From Patella vulgata (taxonomy: Eukaryota; Mollusca; Gastropoda; Patellidae): a stretch of DNA of 64,000 nt. Below, piece after piece: positions 60,701 to 64,000 of this stretch (its first letter is position 1; every line of letters begins with the position of its first letter). A program made the position numbers and the translations under genes. The stretch spans positions 41,279,501 to 41,343,500 of the forward strand of contig NC_065886.2 of assembly GCF_932274485.2 (NCBI RefSeq), in the 5' to 3' direction. Under the pieces are notes generated by a model. It was not told the DNA's origin. It was given only the letters and a program-made list of their open reading frames with translations, and did no database searches.

Positions 60701-63590
60701 TATGATTGACGATGTAACTTTGGCATTATATGACCTTAGTCATATACAGGATGGTATTTCAAGATTAAGACCTTGACTTATCTATTACTTATATGTATTG
60801 GCCATGTGATTTAATCATATTCATGGCAGTACAAGTGTTGAAGGGTTTAATGATTTATTTATTAACTTATTTTAATCGAAAATATTACTTTGACTTATTG
60901 TGAAATGCATATTTTCTTATATATATTTATATACATGTTGATCATGTTATGTTGGCTGTATGACCATAATCATACATGTATACATGACGGTATCCTAAAT
61001 CTAGATGATGTACTATGTGGACGCCATCTTTTCTAGGGGGGAGCCATGTCACCACGGTCCGTCAAGACACCATAATTACTTTTCTATGGTCTAATTGGTT
61101 ACCTTAATATTGATATGACATTTAAGGACATAGTCCTCATAATAAGTAGTACAATAAGAATGCGACTTAATGGGATAATGTATGTTAATTGATAGTTTAT
61201 ATTATAAACCTATTTTCTATTTCTATAATCTTCTTTGTATTCTTTGATATTTTCATCTAAATGTCTATGTATGTTTATATTAATTGTAATGTATCTATCT
61301 AGGGATGGGGGGTTGGATGGCCGAATATTTAGAACATGTGCGCACTGTATCATAAGGTCTGTCATTGAGTCAACTGGCGTGATTTCGATTCCCCAGTTGT
61401 ACCATAAAATGTGATGTTTATAAATAAGAAGTCATTTAGTCAAGTAGTGAACTAGTGATCCTTTGACAAAATCAAGACTCAAAAATACGAATCTCCTTCC
61501 GGCATCATATTGTTTGTAAGGATTATCAGAGAACCAGTATATGTATTTGTATACAATAGACTATAGCATACTCTATAGACCTATATAAGGAGGTCTACAA
61601 ATAACAATTGAAAATGAAATGACTTTTCTGCATCATCCAGACTAATGAAGACAGGAATATGCCATGCACTGTGCTATGCGGTAAATTTTGTCCAGGCAGT
61701 GGCCCTACTGGAAGCCCTATTTTGAATTCGAAATGTCAGTAGATAAGAAATACAACATGATATAAGCAAACAATAATAAACCATTGGAAAGTTGAAAAGT
61801 TTTATAGTTAGAATATCTCTAGCCGAAACATTGATTTCCCACCAAATACATTAATAAATGATGCAAAAGTAACCAAACCAGATTGTGTACTAAGTGAAAT
61901 CTGTGAAGTCAGTAAATGTTTTGTCAGTGCTATATGTAAAGATTGTTCTTGATTTGTTTTTAGGTGGGTAATTTTTCTGTATTATCTTAGAAAAGTAATT
62001 TTTTTTTTTTTTTTTTTTTTTTCAGCCTGAGGAATCAGCATCTTCTAGTTCTGGTCCATCAACTTCATTTTCAAAACCAAAAAATAAAAAACCTTTACGC
62101 CCAACAGGTGAGCTGAGATTCTTTCTTTTTTTGGTGCCACAAATTTAGTTTCGTTTTTCAGAAGATCTTTAAATTGTTTTCAGAAGAGCTTTAAATTTGT
62201 GACTTATTTTATTATGCGGTTCTAATCTGTTTTACATCTTTGATACAAAGAATAATAAACAGTTTAAATTCCATTAAATGGAAACAGAATAAATAAATCT
62301 CAATATTCATCTTGTAGTATACTTATTGTTTTCGACTAAAATTGTCAAATTAGGAATTAAAGTGTCAGTCAGCTAGCTTTGTGTCTGTTCTTAAGGGCAT
62401 TGAGCAGTCTAAAATGCACATGGAAACACAAAAAAAGGATGAGTTTTCTTGGAAATTCTATTAGTACATGCTAAAAATAAGAGATATTGCTAATCCCCCC
62501 TGTAGATCGGATTGCAAACGGTCATCTCAAAGTATTTTAAAATCTTTGTTCATTATTTACCTTCAAACGAGACTTTGTGATTTTCGGTGAATTCTTTGAA
62601 AAGGTCCACAACAAGATTTAAAATACAGTAATTTGGACGTAAAAAATCATATTATACATTTGAAAATGGTAGTGTTCGACCATCAAATAATGAAATTCAG
62701 CCATGTTTCAGTCGCGATAGATGGTAGACTGGATAATCGCATCTTAGAGGGAATTCCTTCTGACGTCATATATAGATACATGTCAGTGATCCACTGTGAA
62801 ACTGCTGCTGGACACTGCCATGTTTGTTTAGAGCGGATGATGGCGTGTACAACGTCACAATTTGTTAAAGAACCGATCTAGATCAGGGAAACTTTCTTGT
62901 TTGCTATAAATATTTTTTTTTTCTTTCCGCTTTTACCTCCATTGTTACACATGGGTTATTTTACACATGGTACAAGTCTACAAAGTCTTAATATGATTGA
63001 TGTTGAAAAGTTAGTGCATATCTTAGACTACTTAACGCCCTTAAGCGGAGCTAATTGTAGACAGACAGCATAAGTTTCATTGCTGTTACTAATATTAATA
63101 ATATGTCCCATTTATACAATGTATCATGGGAGGCTTGGGTGGCCGAATGGTTAGCACATGCGCACTGTATCATACGGTCTGTCTTTGATTCAACTGGCAT
63201 GGTTTCGATTCCCCGGTTGTACCTGACAAGGAGTAGGGTTGTCTGTCCAACCTCGTGGATTTTTTCCAGGTCCTTTGGTTTCCTCCCACTGCTAAAGACC
63301 CCAACGCGCAAGCAAATAATTGAAATAAAATTGAACTATATGTTAGTTCCAAAATGACCTAGTTTGTGTTGAGTGGACTTAAACCCCCTCTCTCTCTCTC
63401 TCTCTTGCTCTGGCTCACTCTGGGGGGGTTGGATGGCCAAATGGTTAGCAGTGTGTGCTGTATCATAAGGCCTGTCATTGAGTCAACTGGCATGGTTTCG
63501 AATCCCCGGTTGTTCGTGACAAGAAGTAGGGTCGCCTGTCCAACCTCGTGGGTTTTCTTCGTGCCCTCCGGTTTCCTTCCACTGCTAAAG

Positions 63591-63628
<38 letters not shown>

Positions 63629-64000
63629 GTATCATTCTCAACAACCAAGTCTAATAGGAAGGTTTCTCGATATACACCAAGTTATTATAGCCCTAGGTCT
63701 GTTTGAATACTAACCCGGGAAAGCCTAGGGTAAAGATCATTCGATAACCTAAGAGTAATGGCAAAGTTTGTGTTTGCATTTCTAGAAAGCTGTAGAAAGA
63801 CCGATTGAGTCATGCTGTATATTTTGTTTAGATATCTGAGAATATGCTCACTATTAGGACAAAATCCCTTATATGACTTGTATATTTGGCAAGGGTGCAC
63901 AAAACAATGTCGTTTCTATCGACCATTATTTAAATTATAAAATTGAAATGCATAGATACATGCAATTATGTTTCACAGGTGGTGACGTAGGATGTGTATA
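27665..64000 (+). CDS. SELENOS: Selenoprotein S (VIMP), partial at 3' end, six exons in window
   Basis: Exons 27665-27737, 32114-32251, 32815-32921, 34879-34959, 62026-62107 and probably 63979-64000 join in frame to give 167 residues plus two bases. In order: an acidic N-terminus (MDPTQNAAPPENETPEVV), a single membrane helix (YGWFLLIGGVVAIYL), a charged coiled coil, the region that binds the p97/VCP ATPase (KRLEAMEKARQKLQ, aligning with the human KRQEALAAARLKMQ), IEDWDRHQEGKGYRSKFK, a Ser-rich tail and KNKKPLRPTGGDVGCV. The human protein is 189 residues, so about 20 residues including the expected penultimate selenocysteine lie beyond the window, and the SECIS element is out of view too. The known role of the family is ER-membrane protein quality control with p97 and Derlins. 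Intron 4 is 27 kb and contains another gene on the opposite strand. Confidence 0.9.
27840..27858 (-). mobile_element. SINE-B tail, left part of a split copy
   Basis: GAGAAAAAATGGGTTTAAC is the inverse of the SINE-B 3' end (GTTAAAC, CCATTT, TC tail). The rest of this SINE resumes at 30486 after the hAT-like element. Confidence 0.5.
27944..28728. mobile_element. Second hAT-like element, inserted in the arm of the first
   Basis: The ends are AGGGTGACCCA and TGGGTCACCCTA. The 8-bp repeat CTGTTGTT flanks it at 27936-27943 and 28729-28736. An alternative reading with TAGGG ends gives a 7-bp repeat. About 785 bp, with no coding sequence recognised. Confidence 0.6.
28739..29845 (+). mobile_element. 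Mutator-like element with modular terminal repeats
   Basis: The ends are GGGTGGTACTTTTTACCGCC and the inverse GGCGGTAAAAAGTACCACCG. Both termini are built from several spaced copies of ACCGCCGACC over roughly 100-160 bp. An exact 9-bp target duplication TGTTGTTGA lies at 28730-28738 and 29846-29854, the size typical of Mutator-like elements. It encloses one transposase-like frame. About 1.1 kb, probably a shortened copy dependent on a full element elsewhere. Confidence 0.85.
28877..29494 (+). pseudogene. Mutator-like transposase fragment
   Basis: The frame is open from 28877, after a stop at 28874, to the TAG at 29492-29494: about 205 codons. It lacks an ATG at the expected start; the first methionine-like codon at 28994 is GTG. 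The segment NNNAESANHIFKCAIDWKPQ, then KAPELIEKLYMCVNFQLINL and the Gln/Trp/Phe pattern EQKWRCFSEEQKEKCFANFL, resembles the part downstream of the catalytic core in MULE transposases of invertebrates. It ends in a basic Lys/Arg-rich tail. The catalytic DDE part is missing, so this is a C-terminal remnant or one exon of a larger gene. Confidence 0.7.
30486..30625 (-). mobile_element. SINE-B, right part of the split copy
   Basis: Begins GGTTTAACGTACACCCGACA (inverse of the SINE-B 3' end) and ends in the degraded tRNA-like head around ATGATCATGACTATATCATG. A central part is missing. Confidence 0.6.
30745..30870 (-). mobile_element. SINE-B, internally shortened copy
   Basis: Inverse of SINE-B: GAGAGAGAAAAATTGAGTTT, ACGACCACCCGACACAAACT, then GCTGCGAATCGAATCCACAC near the B box. 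Confidence 0.65.
30880..32100. other. Intron 1 of SELENOS, nothing recognised
   Basis: Mostly unique AT-rich DNA. A short repeated phrase, GGCTGATTCGTACCAT and variants, occurs at 31000-31070, and there is a G run at about 31478-31490. Confidence 0.5.
32114..32251 (+). CDS. SELENOS: SELENOS exon 2: transmembrane helix
   Basis: The acceptor CATCATCAG ends at 32113 and the donor GTATGT begins at 32252 (phase 1). It encodes LEIIQGYGWFLLIGGVVAIY, then LKQKLNPTLERMAKQREDRS and EYKKY. This is the single ER-membrane anchor followed by a basic stretch. Confidence 0.9.
32815..32921 (+). CDS. SELENOS: SELENOS exon 3: coiled coil and p97-binding region
   Basis: Acceptor CTCATAG, donor GTAAGT at 32922, ends phase 0. 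It encodes DSDTAQKRLEAMEKARQKLQ, then SQFDEQASKFAEEQKA. The second Ala of the p97-binding AA pair in vertebrates is kept in the form EKAR. Confidence 0.9.
33415..34690 (+). mobile_element. Tc1/mariner-type transposon, decayed
   Basis: Pieces of a Tc1-like transposase follow each other in the right order but in different frames: an N-terminal helix-turn-helix (TTAQRNQALGKLDAGHTAQA, then VANHFQVNVRTIYRLQQCF) at 33720-33870, a middle part, MVWGGISLNQRVGPVVFQN near 34226-34305, HDNACAHTARVTRDFLQ near 34402-34445 and SPDINPIEHL near 34485. These are the usual Tc1 motifs of the DDE domain. Several frame breaks and stops make it inactive. The left end may be near CAGCAAAAGAAACGTCCGG; I found no matching right end. 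It lies in intron 3 of SELENOS. Confidence 0.85.
34696..34853 (-). mobile_element. SINE-A, truncated, next to the SELENOS exon 4 acceptor
   Basis: Inverse of SINE-A from the tail (AATGGGGTTTAACGTC) through CATGCACGCCAATGTGTACA to GGACCTCAGTTTTTATTTCT. The head is gone. The splice acceptor at 34877-34878 follows about 25 bp later. Confidence 0.75.
34879..34959 (+). CDS. SELENOS: SELENOS exon 4
   Basis: The acceptor TTTTTAATAG ends at 34878 and the donor GTAAGT starts at 34960; 27 whole codons. It encodes KEEAKRQAKIEDWDRHQEGK and then GYRSKFK, the most conserved stretch of the family (human KIEMWDSMQEGKSYKG). A SINE-A remnant ends about 25 bp before the acceptor. Confidence 0.9.
35975..36154 (+). 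repeat. SINE-B-derived 180-bp unit, copy 1
   Basis: Starts TGTCGCCTTTCTAATCTTGT, contains CTCCCACTGCTAAAGATCCC and ends TTTCTCTCTCTATCT. It looks like the 3' half of a SINE-B. The same unit recurs at 36401-36581. Confidence 0.75.
36155..36400 (+). mobile_element. SINE-A without head, between two copies of a 180-bp unit
   Basis: It begins within the SINE-A middle (GCAGGACAGAGGGCCTGACA) and runs to the tail TAGGATGTTAAACCCC plus ATTTC repeats. The 180-bp SINE-B-derived unit lies directly on each side. Confidence 0.8.
36401..36581 (+). repeat. SINE-B-derived 180-bp unit, copy 2
   Basis: Nearly identical to 35975-36154, with small insertions and deletions only. Confidence 0.75.
36839..36844 (-). 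promoter_or_regulatory. AATAAA poly(A) signal for the prohormone gene
   Basis: Minus-strand AATAAA about 66 bases past the stop. Another AATAAA at 36909-36914 overlaps the stop codon itself. Confidence 0.45.
36910..37272 (-). CDS. Neuropeptide-type prohormone, 120 residues, family not recognised
   Basis: Read from the ATG at 37272 down to the stop at 36910. Residues 1-25 are a signal peptide (NILLTLFICILGFAFSA). Lys-Arg sites at 49-50, 65-66 and 78-79 would release SSQMPIIPPPNIYQ, FSTFFNRQAEN and a C-terminal peptide that starts AGDGYWIWMPAHGYMAVPRD. The chain ends NNLLRYGKK, the classic signal for alpha-amidation, predicting a Leu-Arg-Tyr-amide end. There is no Cys after the signal, so no luqin-type C-terminal pair. 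On the coding strand TTTTCAG lies one base before the ATG, so the coding region sits in one exon after a 5' UTR intron, and the in-frame ATG further upstream (37293) is probably intronic. It lies inside SELENOS intron 4 on the opposite strand. It could be an amidated hormone of a known molluscan family that I do not recall. Confidence 0.75.
   Translation of the reverse strand: MSSSTAYQNILLTLFICILGFAFSAPDPTDNAEVGAHENGGQLAYILAKRSSQMPIIPPPNIYQKRFSTFFNRQAENKRAGDGYWIWMPAHGYMAVPRDEAMEDAGGRDGMNNLLRYGKK
37273..37279 (-). promoter_or_regulatory. Splice acceptor just before the prohormone start codon
   Basis: On the minus strand the sequence is CTATTTTCAG, then G, then ATG. This predicts an untranslated first exon further upstream (higher coordinates), which I could not place. 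Confidence 0.55.
37348..37809. mobile_element. MITE family M2 with 19-bp terminal inverted repeats
   Basis: The ends GGAGGCAGACCACCATTAA and TTAATGGTGGTCTGCCTCC are perfect inverses. ATACAATAAT occurs directly after the right end (37810-37819) and, with ATA in between, before the left end (37335-37344), so the target duplication is about 10 bp. The interior contains TTTCTGCCAGGTTTTGGTAA, which is shared inverted with the hAT-like element at 27859-30485. It begins 75 bp upstream of the prohormone ATG. Confidence 0.75.
38122..38512 (+). mobile_element. TIR-MITE family M1, copy d
   Basis: Starts AATTAAAGATACATTTATGG and ends CTTCTTACATAATGCATGTT. The interior GTTACCGCTGTCACGATAAT is shared with copy e. 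Confidence 0.65.
38691..38888 (+). mobile_element. SINE-A, 5'-truncated
   Basis: From TATAGTCGTTCAGATGGGAC through GCCACTGTCCGGGTAAAATT to the tail GTAGGATGTTACACCCC plus ATTTC. Confidence 0.75.
39303..39675 (+). mobile_element. TIR-MITE family M1, copy e
   Basis: Starts TTAAAGATACATTATGGAAG and ends GATTTAGCTCTTGCATAATC. It is closely similar to copy d along its length. Confidence 0.65.
40651..41521. mobile_element. pogo-like non-autonomous element, TA target duplication
   Basis: The ends CAATAGAATCTGCATTAAGC and the inverse CAGTAGAATCTGTATGAGC give inverted repeats of nearly 30 bp, with TA on both outer sides (40649-40650 and 41522-41523). CAGTAGAATCT-type ends with a TA duplication fit the pogo/Tigger branch of Tc1/mariner. 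No transposase frame was seen in the 871 bp. Confidence 0.7.
41755..41796 (+). mobile_element. SINE-A 3' fragment
   Basis: AAGTAGGACTTTAAACCCCA followed by TTTCATTTC only. Confidence 0.5.
42640..42965 (-). mobile_element. TIR-MITE family M1, partial copy f
   Basis: The right part matches M1 well (TTTCAGCATATTCCCTTTAC, CTCTTTATCTAATCTTCCAT, AATGCCCCTTAA). The left terminus is not recognisable. Confidence 0.5.
43930..44760. repeat. Degenerate tandem array, about 140-150 bp units
   Basis: Five or six diverged units recur with phrases such as GATGGAGTTCGAAGATGAG, TTTTCTGCTTAGG, TAAGCAATTTGATTGG and TTTGGGACA. A related array lies at 54130-54545. Confidence 0.7.
45031..45290 (-). mobile_element. 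SINE-B, near full length
   Basis: Inverse of SINE-B with the TC tail (AGAGAGAGAGAAAT), GTTTAACGTCCACTCGACAC, the core GGGAGGAAACCGGAAGACCC and the B box CAGGGATTCGAAACC. Confidence 0.85.
45745..45893 (-). mobile_element. TIR-MITE family M1, partial copy g
   Basis: One terminus is present: GAAATGTTACATAATGCATC near 45861-45880, preceded by the M1-type stretch TTATTATAGCTAGAACAG. Confidence 0.5.
46592..46936 (+). mobile_element. TIR-MITE family M1, copy h
   Basis: Starts AAGACGCATTATGTAAAATT, then TAGATAAAGAGCTAACC; ends TTTAGCTCTCACATTATGCA. Both ends are intact enough to show the inverted repeat. Confidence 0.65.
47228..47297 (+). mobile_element. SINE-A 3' fragment
   Basis: TCGTATGCCGGTCTTCATTA through AGTAGGACATGAACCCC and ATTTC. 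Confidence 0.6.
48008..48252 (+). mobile_element. SINE-B, diverged copy behind a SINE-A tail fragment
   Basis: It carries GGCGTGGTTTCAAATCTCCG (B box), AATGACAAGGAGTAGGGTCG and the tail with CATTTTTCTCTCTCTC. The core is replaced by a C-rich stretch at about 48127-48152. A SINE-A-like tail fragment (AAAGTTGGATGCTAAACCC) lies just upstream at 47980-48005. Confidence 0.7.
48892..49085 (-). mobile_element. SINE-A, strongly diverged fragment
   Basis: Minus-strand tail AAACCCCATTTC, then phrases such as CATACATTGTGCTATGAAGG and AATTTTGAACGGACAGC that match SINE-A in inverse. The head is missing. Confidence 0.5.
49100..51680. other. Intron 4 of SELENOS, nothing recognised
   Basis: AT-rich DNA without a supported gene or SINE. 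A region at 50430-50880 is richer in CpG-type phrases (CGTATATA, CTCCGGTA, TTCCGGACG) but gives no frame or inverted repeat that I can support. Confidence 0.45.
51687..51800 (-). mobile_element. SINE-A, truncated
   Basis: Inverse of the 3' half: AAATGAAATGAAAAGGGGTT, CTACTCTGCTCCTACTGGGC and GAAATTTAGCCCGGACAGTG. Confidence 0.7.
51810..53740. other. Intron 4 of SELENOS, AT-rich, nothing recognised
   Basis: Contains T and A tracts (longest near 52546-52564) and no supported feature. Confidence 0.45.
53749..54090. repeat. Direct repeat of about 115-135 bp, two copies about 200 bp apart
   Basis: Both copies carry AAGAAATTAATCTTAATAAT or a variant, then CATGCCATGC and AAGATTC with ATTTAATTGTTT. 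A short minus-strand SINE-A tail (AAATGAAATGGGGTGTATTA) lies between them. Confidence 0.6.
54130..54545. repeat. Degenerate tandem array, second locus
   Basis: Carries the same phrases as 43930-44760: AACTCTGCTTCTATTG, TTCAAACTTGGTGTAGATAT, GCTAAGCAGGGGTAAGCAAT and TTTTCTGCTTGGG. About three diverged units. Confidence 0.65.
55454..55537. repeat. Two tandem units with palindromic ends
   Basis: Each unit of about 45 bp starts TAGAGACTAA and ends TTTAGTCTCT, so each can fold on itself. Confidence 0.7.
56140..56200 (+). mobile_element. SINE-B 5' fragment
   Basis: GTGGATGGTCGAATGGGTTA then CATGCACTTTAAGTCATAAG, a diverged tRNA-like head of SINE-B. Confidence 0.45.
56594..56763. mobile_element. 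Palindromic MITE with CAGGGCCCTTATTCACGAAA ends
   Basis: Arms of about 65 bp are near-perfect inverses (CAGGGCCCTTATTCACGAAA on the left; TTTCGTGAATAAGGGCCCTG on the right) around a roughly 40-bp centre. GGGCCC-type ends are seen in some PIF/Harbinger-like MITEs, but I see no clear 3-bp duplication, so the class is open. Confidence 0.8.
57330..57500 (-). mobile_element. SINE-B, diverged copy
   Basis: Inverse of SINE-B with GGGTCTTTCTGTGGGAGGAA, CCACGAGGTTGGACAGACAA and CTACTCCTTGTCAGGTACAA. Confidence 0.75.
57773..57848. repeat. Tandem duplication, 2 x 38 bp, exact
   Basis: Two adjacent identical units start TTTAATCCATTTTTGAGGGC. The exact match points to a recent event. Confidence 0.9.
58581..58822. 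repeat. Minisatellite, about 50-60 bp units
   Basis: Four or five diverged units built from CAACTACAATATGTTCCACT, ATTATGAGGATTCC and ATACAGTGGT. A SINE-B head fragment starts right after it. Confidence 0.75.
58827..58895 (+). mobile_element. SINE-B head fragment
   Basis: GGGGGTTGGATGGCTGAATG, GTTAGCGTGCGCGCGCTGTA and CATAAAATCTGTCATTGAG. The rest of the SINE is absent. Confidence 0.75.
59633..60206 (-). mobile_element. SINE-A (minus), split by another SINE-A
   Basis: The tail and 3' half lie at 59633-59741 and the remainder at 59960-60206, ending in the inverse head (GAGCCAGCGTCTTACCCACT). A plus-strand SINE-A sits between. Confidence 0.85.
59742..59959 (+). mobile_element. SINE-A (plus), inserted into another SINE-A
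   Basis: It begins at AGCCTGGAGGTCGGGTGTTC, lacks the first part of the head and a central segment, and ends with ATTTC repeats. The exact 13-bp repeat TTCTATTGAATTC flanks it at 59729-59741 and 59960-59972. Confidence 0.9.
60590..61109. repeat. Diverged direct repeat, copies about 460 bp apart
   Basis: GTCACCACAGTCTGTCAAGA with ATAATTACTTTTCTATGGTC near 60590-60640 recurs near 61049-61100 in diverged form. Confidence 0.6.
61302..61400 (+). mobile_element. SINE-B head fragment
   Basis: GGATGGGGGGTTGGATGGCC, CATAAGGTCTGTCATTGAGT and GATTTCGATTCCCCAGTTGT. Confidence 0.75.
61612..61742 (-). mobile_element. SINE-A, truncated
   Basis: Inverse 3' half with AATGAAGACAGGAATATGCC, CACTGTGCTATGCGGTAAAT and TTTTGTCCAGGCAGTGGCCC. 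Confidence 0.65.
62026..62107 (+). CDS. SELENOS: SELENOS exon 5: Ser-rich region
   Basis: A long T tract ending TTTCAG precedes it, and the donor GTGAGC begins at 62108 (phase 1). It encodes PEESASSSSGPSTSFSKPKN and then KKPLRPT, aligning with the human GPSTSSVLKRKSDRKPLR. Confidence 0.85.
63128..63407 (+). mobile_element. SINE-B, first of a pair
   Basis: Head GGTGGCCGAATGGTTAGCAC, B box GGTTTCGATTCCCC, core and tail ending in a TC repeat at about 63390-63407. Confidence 0.85.
63424..63624 (+). mobile_element. SINE-B, second of a pair, 3'-shortened
   Basis: Head GGGTTGGATGGCCAAATGGT, B box, core TTCCTTCCACTGCTAAAGAC, then directly a TC repeat. The 11-bp repeat CAATGTATCAT lies before the first copy (63117-63127) and after this one (63625-63635). 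Confidence 0.85.
63979..64000 (+). CDS. SELENOS: SELENOS exon 6, start only
   Basis: The acceptor TTTCACAG ends at 63978 and the phase fits exon 5, giving GGDVGCVY before the window ends. It resembles the Gly-rich segment just before WRPGRRG in the human protein. The YNPLSG motif of vertebrates is not seen, so a small extra exon between exons 5 and 6 is possible. Confidence 0.6.

Noticed and set aside
1-64000. LTR retroelements, retroviral genes, Polintons, LINE reverse transcriptase, CRISPR arrays, rRNA
   Set aside because: Looked for characteristic protein motifs, long terminal repeats and regular spacer arrays; none seen.

Overview
The window looks like animal nuclear DNA, most likely from a mollusc (probably a gastropod; moderate confidence). 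It is AT-rich. Genes have long introns, GT-AG boundaries and one apparent GC-AG intron. About twenty copies or fragments of two tRNA-derived SINE families are scattered through it, one carrying a core that resembles the Nin-DC domain of eumetazoan SINEs. Inverted-repeat DNA transposons and small fold-back elements are common. I saw no bacterial, viral, LTR, CRISPR or rRNA signal and no true tRNA gene.

Layout. (1) 0.35-14.6 kb, + strand: a five-exon gene for a secreted protein of about 1031 residues, rich in Pro, Gln and Tyr, with a signal peptide. Every intron is phase 1, and the inferred exons add up to an exact open frame. The composition resembles molluscan shell-matrix or adhesive proteins, but I cannot name it. 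(2) 14.7-21.2 kb: intergenic DNA full of SINEs and fold-back elements. (3) 21.25-23.93 kb, + strand: WDR27, an 894-residue protein with two WD40 propellers, in one uninterrupted exon. (4) 24-27.6 kb: intergenic, with a rearranged SINE, an 870-bp inverted-repeat element and a small MITE. (5) 27.665 kb to the window end, + strand: SELENOS (selenoprotein S/VIMP), six exons so far, with a 27-kb fourth intron. The reading frame runs off the window shortly before the position where the selenocysteine is expected.

Inside SELENOS. Intron 1 holds a stack of transposons: a minus-strand SINE-B split by a hAT-like element (8-bp duplication), whose left arm was entered by a second hAT-like element (8-bp duplication) and then by a Mutator-like element (9-bp duplication) carrying a transposase fragment. 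Intron 3 holds a decayed Tc1-like transposon and ends in a SINE-A fragment about 25 bp before exon 4. Intron 4 holds, on the opposite strand, a compact gene for a 120-residue peptide with a signal sequence, three KR sites and a terminal Gly-Lys-Lys amidation signal. This is a neuropeptide-type prohormone of a family I do not recognise, and it is the most interesting item in the window.

The rest of intron 4 is repeats: a pogo-like element with TA target duplication, several copies of one roughly 350-bp inverted-repeat family, two arrays of a degenerate tandem repeat 10 kb apart, a palindromic MITE, minisatellites and mixed SINE insertions. The genes show no obvious functional link to one another: WDR27 is a scaffold protein, SELENOS acts at the ER membrane in protein quality control, and the other two products would be secreted.
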